In this document: positions 32,264 through 41,661 of the stretch, piece by piece
Layout: every line of letters starts with the position of its first letter
How positions within the stretch are numbered: the first letter of the stretch is position 1
Assembly: GCA_039636795.1 (NCBI GenBank)
Contig: CP143430.1
Location: 2,542,001-2,606,000, forward strand
Direction of reading: 5' to 3'
DNA length: 64,000 nucleotides
Origin: Micrococcaceae bacterium Sec5.1
GTDB taxonomy: Bacteria > Actinomycetota > Actinomycetes > Actinomycetales > Micrococcaceae
Notes under the pieces: generated by a model
The model's database searches: none
What the model was told of the DNA's origin: nothing
Seen by the model: only the letters and a program-made list of their open reading frames with translations
Position numbers and translations under genes: made by a program

Positions 32264-34384
32264 CTAACCGTGGAAGTTTCTGCCATTGACCCTTGTTGAG
32301 GCGCCTGTCCTATCGAGGTAAGGGGTGATGCCGCCTAGGTGCAAGGGCCAGCCAGCGCCCAGAATCATGCAGAGGTCAATGTCCTCCGGACCGGCCACAA
32401 CGCCTTCTTCCAGCATCAGGCGGATCTCCTGGGCAAGGGCGTCCTGCACGCGCACCAGCAGTTCGTTGGACGTGCTGGACGAGCTTCCGAAACGAAGCAG
32501 TTCGAGGGTGGAGGAGGACATGGTTCTTGTTCCATCCGCGGTGTAGGTCCAGATGGTAGGGACGTCGTTTCGGATCAGGTGCTGCAGGTTGGCCGAGATG
32601 CGGAAGCGCGTTCCGAAGGTGGCGTGCAAGGACTCTGTGACGTGTTGCGCCACGGGAATCCCGACCAGAGCCAGCAGGTCAAAGGGGGTCATGGGCAACC
32701 CCATGGGCCGCAGTGCGTCGTCAGCCACCTCGGCGGGCGTGCCGTCGTCGAACGCGGTGATGACCTCACCCATCAGGCGCAAGAGGATGCGGTTGACCAC
32801 GAAGGCGGTCGAGTCCTGTACCAGAACCGGGGTCTTTCTCAGCCGTTGGGCCAGATCAAACGCTGTGGCCAGAACCTCGTCGTCTGTCTTGGGAGTTCTT
32901 ACGATCTCGAGCAGCGGCATGGCGGCGACAGGATTGAAGAAGTGGAAGCCTATAACCCGTTCAGGGTGGCGCAGTTCAGCCGCCATGTCGGCCACGGACA
33001 GCGAGGAGGTGTTGGTGGCCAGGATGCATGCGGGCGATACAACGGCTTCCACCTCGGCGAGGACTTCTTTCTTGACGGACAGTTGCTCGAAGACCGCCTC
33101 GATAACGAAGTCTGCGTCTGCGAAAGCCGCCGTTGATGCTGTGCCGGACACCAAGGCTTTTGTGCGGCTGGCCGCTTCTTCGGTGATGCGCCGCTTGGCC
33201 AGTTGTGTATCCACTGCTGCGTGTACGTGTGCCATGCCCTTGTCAGCCCGAACCTGGTCGACGTCCTTCATGACGACTGGTACCTGCAGCCGGTGGGCGA
33301 AGAGCAGGGCGAGCTGGCTCGCCATCAGACCGGCCCCCACAATGCCGACTTTCGTCACCGAACGGGGGGATGAACCATCCGGCGCGCCTGCGGGATGTTT
33401 GGAACGCCGCTGGACCAGATCGAGGAAGGCGTAGACGGAGTCCTTGAACTCCGGGGTCTGCATGAGCTCCGCCAAGGTTGCTGCCTCAATCTTCGCGGAT
33501 TCGTGCTGGGTGAGATGCCGTCCTCTCTCCATCAGGTCCAGCACCTTGCCTGGAGCCGGAGCGGCATTGGCCGTCTTGACATCCACGAAGCTTCGCCCGC
33601 GGGCAACAGCGGCGTCCCAGTCGGTGTTGGTGAAGGCGGCGTTACCGGCGCGTCGGCTCTTTACTGTGTTGATTGCGTCGGGATGATTGGTGATGATCTT
33701 GGCCGCCCAGACCAGGGAATCCTCGAGGAAGGCTGCTTGGCTGAAAAGGGTGTCGGCGATGCCAAGGTTGAAGGCTTCGCGGCCCTCGAGTGCCTTGTTG
33801 TTGTTCAGCGGGTTTTCGATCATGATCTTTACTGCGTTTGTAGGCCCTATGAGGCGTGGCAGTCGATAGACCCCGCCCCAGCCGGGCACCAGGCCGATGA
33901 ATGCTTCCGGCAGGGAGATGCCCGACGCTGCTTCGGAGACGGTGCGGTAATCCGTCGCGAGGGCGAGTTCGAGCCCGCCGCCCATGGCGGTTCCATTGAT
34001 GAAGGCGAAGGTAGGCAGGGGGAAGGATGCCAACGCCGCGTAGACTTCGTGGCCAAGTTCCGCCATCTTGTGTCCCATGGCTGGGTCCTTCAGGTTTCTC
34101 AACACCGAAAGGTCAGCCCCTGCCGCGAAGCAGCCGGGCTTGCCGGTAATACCGATGGCTGTAATCTCGCCGGAATCGGCCCGTTCCCGGAGCTTCTCAA
34201 GCAGGGTCCCCAGCGCGACCAAGGATTTTGGCCCCAGCGTTGTTGGTTTGCGGTCGATCCCGTTGTCTAGGGTGATCAGGGCGAAGGTTCCTGCTTCAGG
34301 TAGCGGGATCTCGCTCAGGTGGGGGTGGGTGGTCGTCTCGTAAGGGATGGCTTCGACCAGTTCCTGGTATTCGGTGTAGCTCAT
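32264..34384 (-). CDS. FadJ/FadB-like 3-hydroxyacyl-CoA dehydrogenase with enoyl-CoA hydratase
   Basis: The 706-residue bifunctional enzyme has an N-terminal crotonase domain (ITGKPGCFAAGADLSVLRN near residue 80; PLPTFAFINGTAMGGGLELAL) and a C-terminal NAD dehydrogenase domain (VGIVGAGLMASQLALLFAH near residue 345; ERVIGFHFFNPVAAMPLLEIVRT with the catalytic His). It carries out two steps of beta-oxidation. It is the last gene of the operon 38546 to 32264 and overlaps the ligase gene by four bases. Confidence 0.93.
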   Translation of the reverse strand: MSYTEYQELVEAIPYETTTHPHLSEIPLPEAGTFALITLDNGIDRKPTTLGPKSLVALGTLLEKLRERADSGEITAIGITGKPGCFAAGADLSVLRNLKDPAMGHKMAELGHEVYAALASFPLPTFAFINGTAMGGGLELALATDYRTVSEAASGISLPEAFIGLVPGWGGVYRLPRLIGPTNAVKIMIENPLNNNKALEGREAFNLGIADTLFSQAAFLEDSLVWAAKIITNHPDAINTVKSRRAGNAAFTNTDWDAAVARGRSFVDVKTANAAPAPGKVLDLMERGRHLTQHESAKIEAATLAELMQTPEFKDSVYAFLDLVQRRSKHPAGAPDGSSPRSVTKVGIVGAGLMASQLALLFAHRLQVPVVMKDVDQVRADKGMAHVHAAVDTQLAKRRITEEAASRTKALVSGTASTAAFADADFVIEAVFEQLSVKKEVLAEVEAVVSPACILATNTSSLSVADMAAELRHPERVIGFHFFNPVAAMPLLEIVRTPKTDDEVLATAFDLAQRLRKTPVLVQDSTAFVVNRILLRLMGEVITAFDDGTPAEVADDALRPMGLPMTPFDLLALVGIPVAQHVTESLHATFGTRFRISANLQHLIRNDVPTIWTYTADGTRTMSSSTLELLRFGSSSSTSNELLVRVQDALAQEIRLMLEEGVVAGPEDIDLCMILGAGWPLHLGGITPYLDRTGASTRVNGRNFHG

Positions 34385-35988
34385 GTTGTTGTTGCCCTTT
34401 CCGGAATCACACCAGCGACGGGGGAGTTTTCTGCATACTGGGCGGCTAGTTCCCGTTTGAGGATCTTGCCGCTGGGGCCAAGAGGCAGTTCGGTCATGAG
34501 TTCGATGACGCGGGGGTACTTGTAGGCGGCCAGCCGCGCCTTGGCAAAGGTGATCAATTCTTCGGCCGTGATGGTGCTGTCAGGCGTTGGAACGATTGCG
34601 GCGGCTATTTCCTGGCCTTGGATCTCATGGGGAACACCGAAGACGGCAGCACTGATGACGTTTGGGTGTTGGCTAAGGATCTCTTCAACTTCGCGTGGGT
34701 ACACGTTGTAGCCGTTGCGGATGATCATGTCCTTCGTGCGATCCATGATCCGCAGGTAGCCGTCGTCGTCCTTGATGCCGAGGTCTCCGGTCCGGAACCA
34801 GCCTTCCACCACCGCTTCTGCGGTAGCGTCGGGTCGGTTCAGGTAACCCTTGAAAAGATTGTGCCCCCGGACTACGAGTTCCCCGAGCTCGCCCCGGGGC
34901 AAGATCTCGATGCGCTCGGTGATCTCTGGACGGGCGATCTCAATTTCCACACCCCAGATGGGGGTGCCGATGGTTCCTGGTCTCGGACTGACGCCGACGT
35001 GGTTGAAGCTGGCCACAGGGGACGTTTCGGTCAGGCCGTAGCCTTCGTAAATGTCAGCACCGAAGGATTCACGGAATCTTTCGAGTACCGCGACCGGGAG
35101 GGAGGAGCCGCCGGAGATCCCGTAGCGCAGCCCGTCAGGGCGGGCTGGATTAGCCTTGGCGGCCTCCAGCAGAGCAACATACATGGTCGGTACGCCGAAG
35201 AAGACCGTGATCTTGTGTTTGTGCACCAGTTCCAAGGCAGCGGCCCCGGTGAATCTGGGACACATGACGATGGTGGCGCCGGCGCGCAGGCCGGCGTTGA
35301 GCACGCAGGTCTGGCCGAAGGTGTGGAACAGCGGCAGGCCGCCGAACACCCTATCGCCGGGTCTGAGATCGAAGGTATCGGTCAGCAGTACATTTACCTG
35401 TTCCATCAGGGAGAAATGCGTGCCGAGGGCACCTTTGGGTTTCCCTGTGGTCCCGGACGTATAGAGGATGGTCGCGGTGTCTTGTGGCTTGCGCGGGACA
35501 TAGCCATGAATCGGGGAGGCGGCCGCGGCTTCGGATTCCAGCCGGGCCGGACCATCAGTAGTTTCAGGGGCCATCACGGTCAGCACGTCGACCTCTGCCG
35601 CTGCGGCGCCCAGGGCGCCCTCTCCCATCAGCGGCGCAGCACAAATCAGCAGTCTGGCCCCGCTGTCTCGCAGTGCGTACTCAATTTCGCGGGCCTTCAG
35701 CAGTGCATGGACAGGGACCACGACTCCTCCGAGGGCCAGGACCGCGTAGTAGGCGCGGGCGAAGTCGGCCACGTTGGGGATGAGCAGTGCAACGGGGTCT
35801 CCAGGTCCTACGCCGCGGGCGCGCAGGGCCCCCGCGTAGGACCGGGTTTGTTCCCAGAGCTGCCCGTAGCTGGTTTCTTCGTCCCCGACGATGAGGGCGA
35901 TCGCCTCAGGGCGGCGGGCGGCGGACTCGGCCAGTATGGCCGCGACGGAGATCGTGCCGAAGCCGTCATTGGCTGGCGTGTTTGTCAT
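34381..35988 (-). CDS. Acyl-CoA synthetase (fatty acid--CoA ligase)
   Basis: I start at 35988 (MTNTPANDGFG); upstream in-frame codons are Arg-rich filler. The 535-residue ANL enzyme has YTSGTTGKPKGALGTH near residue 170, YGLTETSPVASFN, and WFRTGDLGIKDDDGYLRIMDRTKDMIIRNGYNV. It activates a fatty acid for the beta-oxidation enzymes around it. The ATGA overlap with the following gene indicates coupled translation. Confidence 0.92.
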   Translation of the reverse strand: MTNTPANDGFGTISVAAILAESAARRPEAIALIVGDEETSYGQLWEQTRSYAGALRARGVGPGDPVALLIPNVADFARAYYAVLALGGVVVPVHALLKAREIEYALRDSGARLLICAAPLMGEGALGAAAAEVDVLTVMAPETTDGPARLESEAAAASPIHGYVPRKPQDTATILYTSGTTGKPKGALGTHFSLMEQVNVLLTDTFDLRPGDRVFGGLPLFHTFGQTCVLNAGLRAGATIVMCPRFTGAAALELVHKHKITVFFGVPTMYVALLEAAKANPARPDGLRYGISGGSSLPVAVLERFRESFGADIYEGYGLTETSPVASFNHVGVSPRPGTIGTPIWGVEIEIARPEITERIEILPRGELGELVVRGHNLFKGYLNRPDATAEAVVEGWFRTGDLGIKDDDGYLRIMDRTKDMIIRNGYNVYPREVEEILSQHPNVISAAVFGVPHEIQGQEIAAAIVPTPDSTITAEELITFAKARLAAYKYPRVIELMTELPLGPSGKILKRELAAQYAENSPVAGVIPERATTT

Positions 35989-36026
35989 ATTGCTTGTCCT
36001 TGGTTGATGAGGGGGAGCGCCGTTGG

Positions 36027-37223
36027 TTATGCCTTGAGAATCAGGGCGTCGCCTTGTCCGCCGCCGCCGCACAGGCCGACGACGCCTGTGCCGCCGCCGA
36101 GACGCTTCAGCGCCAGCGCCTGGTGGAGGACCAGCCGGGCACCGGAGGCGCCGACCGGATGTCCGAGCGCGATGGCCCCGCCCTCGGTGTTGATGCGGTC
36201 TGTGCTGATCCCCAGGTCCCTGGCGGATTGGATGATCACGGCCGCGAAGGCTTCATTGATTTCAATAAGGTCCAGGTCCTCTGCGGCAAGTCCTTCACGC
36301 TTGAGGGCGTGTTCGATGGCCCGCGAGGGCTGGGAGTGCAGGGAGGCATCGGGGCCGGCCGTCTGTCCGTGGGCTCCGATCTCCGCTATCCACTCCAGGC
36401 CGGCAGCTTGGGCGGCGGCCTTGCTGGCAATGATCACCGCTGCGGCCCCATCGGAGAGAGGAGACGAGGAACCGGCCGTAATGGTTGCTTCCTCGCGTGT
36501 CGAGAAGGCCGGTTTGAGCTGGGACAGTAGTTCCGCCGTCGTTCCTGGCCGGACGCTCTCATCGGAATCCAGTACCAGAGCTGGGCCTTTCCGTTGCGGG
36601 ATCTCAAGTGGGGCGATTTCCTCAGAAAGAATGCCGGCCTGGCGGGCTGCTTCGGCACGCTGGTGAGAGCGTGCGGCGACCTCGTCCTGTTCCTGACGGC
36701 TGATGCCGCGGGTGGTGTTTCCGCTGTCCGTGGCAGTGCCCATCAGTTCTCGGCTGAAAGGATCCTGCAGGCCGTCATGGTTCAGGGAGTCCACCATAGG
36801 CGTGTCTCCGATGGTGACGCCCGCCCGGAGGCCCTTAACCAGGTGTGGGGCGTTGGTCATGGATTCCTGACCCGCCGCCACGACAAAATCGGCTTCACCG
36901 GCCCGAATCATCCGGGCCGCGTCGATCACGGCGGTCAGACCGGAGAGGCAGAGCTTGTTGACCGTCACGGTGGGCACATCCCAACCGATACCAGCGGCCA
37001 GGCTCGCCTGCCTTGCCGGGCCTTGACCTGCGCCGGCCTGGATGACCTGCCCTACGATGACTGCTTCGATATGCTGGGCGGCGACGCCGGAGCGTTCCAG
37101 CGCGGCGCGGATGGCGTGCGCGCCCAGCTCGCTGGCGGAGAGGGAGGCGAGGCCGCCTCGGAAACGGCCGAACGGGGTGCGGGCGCCGCCGAGGATTACG
37201 GGAACATGAGCGTCTGTGGTCAT
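36027..37223 (-). CDS. Acetyl-CoA C-acyltransferase (thiolase)
   Basis: The 398-residue thiolase has the acyl-enzyme Cys in VNKLCLSGLTAVIDAARMI near residue 88, the GHPVGASGARLV block with the catalytic His, and the C-terminal second Cys in VVGLCGGGGQGDALIL. It cleaves the 3-ketoacyl-CoA produced by the FadJ-like enzyme. It lies 38 bp before the ligase gene in the same operon. Confidence 0.93.
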   Translation of the reverse strand: MTTDAHVPVILGGARTPFGRFRGGLASLSASELGAHAIRAALERSGVAAQHIEAVIVGQVIQAGAGQGPARQASLAAGIGWDVPTVTVNKLCLSGLTAVIDAARMIRAGEADFVVAAGQESMTNAPHLVKGLRAGVTIGDTPMVDSLNHDGLQDPFSRELMGTATDSGNTTRGISRQEQDEVAARSHQRAEAARQAGILSEEIAPLEIPQRKGPALVLDSDESVRPGTTAELLSQLKPAFSTREEATITAGSSSPLSDGAAAVIIASKAAAQAAGLEWIAEIGAHGQTAGPDASLHSQPSRAIEHALKREGLAAEDLDLIEINEAFAAVIIQSARDLGISTDRINTEGGAIALGHPVGASGARLVLHQALALKRLGGGTGVVGLCGGGGQGDALILKA

Positions 37224-37292
37224 TACGTTACCTTTGAGTGGGGTTTGACAGTGGGGTGGAATGGAATCTGCGCGCCGTGCAGCGTGAGTCGC

Positions 37293-38546
37293 TCAGGCGA
37301 ACGCTGAGATCCCGGTGATGGAGCGCCCGATGATCAGGGCCTGCATTGTTTCGGTACCTTCGTAGGTGTGAATTGCCTCGATGTCGGCCATGTGTCGGGC
37401 AATACGGTTGGCCAGCAGTATGCCGTTGCCGCCGAGGAGATCCCGGGCATTGGCGGCAATGGTGCGGGCGGTCCGTGTGCAGGTGAACTTGGCCAGCGAG
37501 GCCTGGGCGGGAGTTAGCTGGCCGGCTTCGTCCAGGCGTGTCATTTGCATCACCATTAGTTGGATGGTGACCAGTTCGCTCTGCATTCTTGCCAGGCGTT
37601 CCTGGATGATCTGGGATGCTGCAAGGGGGCGCCCGAATTGTTTGCGCTGGGCCGCGTATTGCACGGCGGTTTCATAACACGCGGTCGCGTGTCCGACAGC
37701 AGACCAACCCACCCCGACGCGCGTTGCCAGCAGTACCTTGGCCGTGTCTTTGAAACTCCGTGCCAAGGGCAGAACGTTCGCGGTTGGGACGAAGACGTTC
37801 TCCAATCGGATGTGAGCCTGCCAGATCGCACGCAGTGCCAGCTTGCCCTGGATGGTGGTGGCAGTGTAGCCAGGGGAGTCCTGCGGGACCAGGAAGCCGT
37901 GTACCTGGCCATCGTCTGCCCGCGCCCACACCACGGTTACTCCGCCGATTGAGCCGTTGCCGATCCACTTCTTCTCGCCGTTGAGGACGAAGCCGCCCGG
38001 GGCACGCGTCGCGGTGGTTTCCAGTCCCACCGAATCTGAACCGTGCGTCGGTTCGGTCAGCGCGAACGCGCCGTACTCCTCGCCTCGGGCCAGTGCCGGC
38101 AGCCAGCGCTGCTTCTGTTCGGGGGAGCCGCAATAGGCTATCGAGCGCAGAGCCAACCCTCCCTGCACGCCTACAACGGTGCCGATGGATCCGTCGCCGC
38201 GGCTGAGTTCCATGGTTACCAATCCTGCGGCCATCCTGCTCATGGGTTCGAAGCCATCAGCGTCGATGCCGTCCCGCAGCAGATCCAGGTCCCCAAGACG
38301 CTTGATCAGATGCAGCGGGTAGTCGGCCCGGTCCCAGTAATCGCTGATGATCGGCAGGATCTCTTCCTTGGCGAACGTCCTGGCGCGGTCCCGAAAGGCC
38401 TGGTCCCCGGCGCTTACGTTACTGAAGATCCGGGCCGGATCTGTCTCAACCTCGCCCGTCAGCACGTAGTCGGGTTCGTGGGTTCCTGCCGAAAGACTTT
38501 CCGCTAAGCGGGGATCCGTTGCGGCCGGTATTGACTGCGTCGTCAT
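37293..38546 (-). CDS. Acyl-CoA dehydrogenase
   Basis: The 417-residue enzyme has [21 protein letters not shown] (substrate and FAD loop), a [13 protein letters not shown] strand, [17 protein letters not shown] and [20 protein letters not shown]. The gap before the catalytic Glu fits the glutaryl-CoA dehydrogenase-type branch, but I cannot tell the substrate from sequence. It is the first gene of the beta-oxidation operon; its promoter region holds a 14-bp palindrome. Confidence 0.9.
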   Translation of the reverse strand: MTTQSIPAATDPRLAESLSAGTHEPDYVLTGEVETDPARIFSNVSAGDQAFRDRARTFAKEEILPIISDYWDRADYPLHLIKRLGDLDLLRDGIDADGFEPMSRMAAGLVTMELSRGDGSIGTVVGVQGGLALRSIAYCGSPEQKQRWLPALARGEEYGAFALTEPTHGSDSVGLETTATRAPGGFVLNGEKKWIGNGSIGGVTVVWARADDGQVHGFLVPQDSPGYTATTIQGKLALRAIWQAHIRLENVFVPTANVLPLARSFKDTAKVLLATRVGVGWSAVGHATACYETAVQYAAQRKQFGRPLAASQIIQERLARMQSELVTIQLMVMQMTRLDEAGQLTPAQASLAKFTCTRTARTIAANARDLLGGNGILLANRIARHMADIEAIHTYEGTETMQALIIGRSITGISAFA

Positions 38547-38618
38547 TGTGGGAATCCTCAGATCAACTTGGGCGTGCCCCGGGCCTCCAGAGGTGCGGGG
38601 TCTATTTCACGTCCATCA

Positions 38619-38632
38619 TGAGTTGAAACTCA
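38619..38632. promoter_or_regulatory. Palindrome in the promoter of the beta-oxidation operon
   Basis: TGAGTTGAAACTCA is a perfect inverted repeat (6-bp arms). On the minus strand, TTGACA about 17 bp before CATGAT could be the -35 and -10 of the dehydrogenase promoter, and the palindrome would overlap it. The TetR gene just upstream may bind here. Confidence 0.5.
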
Positions 38633-38660
38633 GTGTCATGTCAAGATACCCAGTGCCACA

Positions 38661-39353
38661 CTAGGGGATGGCACGGTTTATCGCTTCGAGAATGTCCTGC
38701 TTGTTTGCGCCCGATTCAAAGACCGTGACCATGACGGCAGGCGGCCGATCCCCATCTGAGCCGGATCCGTAAAGCTCGCGGCGAAACGTCTCGGCCAATG
38801 CTGCAAGTTCGCCCTTGAGCCTGCTTCTCAATTCGACGGCGGGTACGGCATCCGGGGCCCGTAGCCACTGGCGCAGGAACGCGTTGTGGACCGCCACCAT
38901 CGCAGCAGCAACGGCAATCGCACCATAGTCCCGCCGCGCATTTTCCGGAAGCGCGGCTTGGAGATGCAGGCGGAAGGCCCGCTCGTAACTGTGGGAAGTA
39001 ACGAGCTCGCGGTCCCGCAATGCGGGCACCTGCTGGAGCAACTGATATCGGGCCAACGCCGTTTGCCGGTGATGCAGGTGATGGTCGAAAACCATGGCCG
39101 CGGCATCGGCTACCGCCTGCAGCGGATCGCCGGTGCTGTACGTCAAATGATCGTTGAGCTGCCGGAGAATGCGGTCATGGTCGGCGAAAACCATACCCTC
39201 CTTGGACCCGTACTTCCGGAAGAACGTACTACGGCTGATGCCTGCCGCATCGGCCAGTTCCTCCACGGAGGTGGCCTCATAGCCCTGCTGGATCAGTAGA
39301 TCAAGTACTGCGGCAACAGCCATGGACGGGTCAGTGGGGGAAACGTTCGGCAT
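38661..39353 (-). CDS. TetR-family regulator, likely of the beta-oxidation operon
   Basis: I start at 39353 (MPNVSPTDP); the longer frame to 39551 has a Pro/Arg/Ser-rich, non-protein-like leader. The 230-residue product has a TetR HTH, VLDLLIQQGYEATSVEELADAAGISRSTFFRKYGSKEGMVF. It lies upstream of, and on the same strand as, the acyl-CoA dehydrogenase gene, with a 114-bp gap that holds the operon promoter. Effector is unknown but an acyl-CoA is plausible. Confidence 0.85.
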   Translation of the reverse strand: MPNVSPTDPSMAVAAVLDLLIQQGYEATSVEELADAAGISRSTFFRKYGSKEGMVFADHDRILRQLNDHLTYSTGDPLQAVADAAAMVFDHHLHHRQTALARYQLLQQVPALRDRELVTSHSYERAFRLHLQAALPENARRDYGAIAVAAAMVAVHNAFLRQWLRAPDAVPAVELRSRLKGELAALAETFRRELYGSGSDGDRPPAVMVTVFESGANKQDILEAINRAIP

Positions 39354-39447
39354 GCCCGTGAATCTAACACGTCCACAGTTGATTGGCGGTTCGCGACGGT
39401 GTGGTTGCCATGGTTGGGAACCTGCTGCCGGCCCTGCCCGGGGCAGC

Positions 39448-39606
39448 TTAACTGCCTGGGGCTGAAGTGTGCCGGGCGGCGTCCGGCGAGCAGGCGAAGA
39501 ACTGCGGCTGCTCAACCGCTGCGATTGGAACAACAAGCCACCGGCCGCCATAGAACTCGACGTAAGAGTCGGAGGGGCACCGCGCGTAGGCTTCTTCCCG
39601 AGTCAT
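39448..39606 (-). CDS. Small hypothetical protein (52 aa)
   Basis: From the ATG at 39606, with GAGAGGGAAG upstream, a 52-codon frame runs to a TAA at 39448. The product begins MTREEAYARCPSDSYVEFYGGRWLVV and ends in a short polar tail. I do not recognise it. It is too short for most gene callers. What makes it noteworthy is the double operator at 39638-39686 just before it, the same motif as in the amine cluster. It could also simply be a leader frame. Confidence 0.5.
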   Translation of the reverse strand: MTREEAYARCPSDSYVEFYGGRWLVVPIAAVEQPQFFACSPDAARHTSAPGS

Positions 39607-39637
39607 GTCTTCCCTCTCAATCGGAGAATGAACTGGA

Positions 39638-39686
39638 TCACATGACCAAGTCTAATGCGACTTGATCGTACGATCAAGTCAAATGT
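39638..39686. promoter_or_regulatory. Candidate cluster operator, copy 5 (double site)
   Basis: The first pair is TCACATGA at 39638 with TCTAATGC at 39651; the second is TCGTACGA at 39666 with TCAAATGT at 39679. Both pairs have 13-bp start spacing. The second includes a perfect 22-bp palindrome at 39659-39680 (GACTTGATCGT and its complement). The site lies between the 52-aa gene and the GH15 gene. Confidence 0.65.
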
Positions 39687-39767
39687 CCCGATTGGTGAGT
39701 TTTTTAGGTTCGGCCGTTTCGCGTCGAGGCCCTGACGTGGACAAGCCGTTTGTGCTTTAGTAAAGCC

Positions 39768-41588
39768 ATGGCTGCTCCCATTGAGGACTATGCTCTGCTC
39801 TCGGATCTCCAAACCGGACCCCTGATCTCCAGGAATGGGAGCGTTGACTGGCTGTGCTTCCCACGGTTCGACTCCCCGTCGTTGTTTAGTTCCCTCCTCG
39901 GCCTCGAGAGTCATGGCCGCTGGCTCCTTTCTCCTCACCAGTCCGGAGCAGTGGTAGTGAAGCGGCACTACGTCGATTCAACATTTGTGTTGGAGACAGT
40001 ATGGAAAACGCCCACCGGTTCGGCACAGGTGACGGACTTCATGCCGCTGGGGCATACGGGGTCGTCGATTCTGCGCCGGGTTACGGGGCTGGATGGGCGG
40101 GTCGAGATGCGCCAGGAACTGATTATCCGTCCGCGCTACGGCACCGTGGTGCCGTGGTCCAGCCGAATCCAGGACGGCGCGGTTCCTGGTCGAATGGTGT
40201 TGTTGGCCATGGCAGGCCCGGACGCCGTTGCGCTGCGGGCACCGTATCTGCCTGAGGCCCATGCCAGTGGGCACTCGGGCGAATTCCATATAGCAAGTGG
40301 AGAAGTTGCCGACTTTGAGCTGACGTGGTTTCCTTCACACCGGCCCGTCCCTCCAGCGGTCGACGTCGACGCTGCCCTTGAACAAGCCATCGGTTATTGG
40401 ACGCGATGGGGCAGCCACTGCCGTTCAGATGGTCCTTACGGAAGTGCAGTGAAGCGTTCCCTGCTGGTACTGAGGGCGTTGACGAATTACGAGACGGGTG
40501 GCATCGTTGCCGCTCCCACGACCTCCCTGCCGGAGGAGTTCGGCGGACCACGGAATTGGGACTACCGGTACTGCTGGCTGCGGGACGCAGCTTTGACGCT
40601 GGAAGCCATGCTGACCCACGGCTACGAAACCGAGGCCCTCCAGTGGCGCAACTGGTTGCTTCGGGCGCTGGCCGGCGAGCCCGAAGACCTGCAGATCATG
40701 TATGGCATCGGCGGCGAACGGGACTTGCCGGAGCGGGTCCTGGATCATCTGCCGGGCTACCAGAACTCACGGCCCGTGCGCGTTGGAAATGCTGCGGTCG
40801 CCCAGTTCCAGGCAGACGTTGTAGGAGAAGTGATGGTCGCGCTTGAAAGGCTCCGCATGGCCGGAGGCAAGGAAGACCCCTTCTCTTGGGCGCTTCAGCA
40901 GATCCTGCTGGGCTTTGTGGAGAAGCACATCGAGAATAAGGACTTTGGCCTGTGGGAGATGCGCGGAGAACCTCAGTTCTTTACACACTCCCGGGTCATG
41001 ATGTGGGCCGCTTTCGACTGCGGCATCCGAGCAGTGCGCAACCACGGCCTGACAGGACCGGCTGACCATTGGGAGCATCTGCGTCAGCGTCTACGCACGG
41101 AAATTATGAGCAAGGGATTCGACCCGGATCTCAATTCCTTCACTCAAATTTACGGCCAAGGGCAGACCGACGCCTCCTTACTGGTCATGCCCCAGGTTGG
41201 CTTTCTTCCCTATAACGATGAGCGCATGGCCGGGACAGTCGCGCGTCTGGAGGAGGAGCTCCTCACTGACAACGGTCTATTGTTGCGATACCGCACCGAA
41301 AGCGGCGTAGACGGACTGGACCCGGGCGAACACCCATTCCTCGCATGCTCCTTTTGGCTTGTTGAACAGTACGCAAGGACAGGCCGAATGTACGAGGCGA
41401 AAAACCTGATGGACAAACTCGTGGGGTTCAGTAACGAGCTCGGTCTACTGAGTGAAGAATACGCAGCCAAGGAAATGCATATGGCCGGCAATTTTCCCCA
41501 GGCCTTCTCGCATCTGGCGCTAGTCCGTGCCGCCGATGCCATCCATGGTGTGGACCTGCTCAGCTTGGCCGCCGAAACCGGTGCATGA
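39768..41588 (+). CDS. Glycoside hydrolase family 15 protein (glucoamylase/trehalase-like)
   Basis: The 606-residue protein has the GH15 layout: N-terminal beta domain opening PIEDYALLSDLQTGPLISRNGSVDWLC, then an alpha/alpha barrel with GGPRNWDYRYCWLRDAALTLEAML. Actinobacterial relatives include trehalases and glucoamylases; I cannot choose between them. No signal peptide is seen, so it is cytoplasmic. It has no obvious link to the neighbouring clusters. Start at 39768 rather than 39750 keeps the common MAAPIEDYAL opening. Confidence 0.9.
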   Translation: MAAPIEDYALLSDLQTGPLISRNGSVDWLCFPRFDSPSLFSSLLGLESHGRWLLSPHQSGAVVVKRHYVDSTFVLETVWKTPTGSAQVTDFMPLGHTGSSILRRVTGLDGRVEMRQELIIRPRYGTVVPWSSRIQDGAVPGRMVLLAMAGPDAVALRAPYLPEAHASGHSGEFHIASGEVADFELTWFPSHRPVPPAVDVDAALEQAIGYWTRWGSHCRSDGPYGSAVKRSLLVLRALTNYETGGIVAAPTTSLPEEFGGPRNWDYRYCWLRDAALTLEAMLTHGYETEALQWRNWLLRALAGEPEDLQIMYGIGGERDLPERVLDHLPGYQNSRPVRVGNAAVAQFQADVVGEVMVALERLRMAGGKEDPFSWALQQILLGFVEKHIENKDFGLWEMRGEPQFFTHSRVMMWAAFDCGIRAVRNHGLTGPADHWEHLRQRLRTEIMSKGFDPDLNSFTQIYGQGQTDASLLVMPQVGFLPYNDERMAGTVARLEEELLTDNGLLLRYRTESGVDGLDPGEHPFLACSFWLVEQYARTGRMYEAKNLMDKLVGFSNELGLLSEEYAAKEMHMAGNFPQAFSHLALVRAADAIHGVDLLSLAAETGA

Positions 41589-41661
41589 CCCTAGGTGGGG
41601 GAGCATGCCCCTCGTCCTCTCGGATGCCATCCCGGGGCTGAAGGGAGAGCTGGCGAGATAG

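Noticed and set aside
34618..36666. 682-codon plus-strand frame across the ligase and thiolase genes
   Set aside because: It runs antisense across two genes with clear family motifs and has no recognisable domain.
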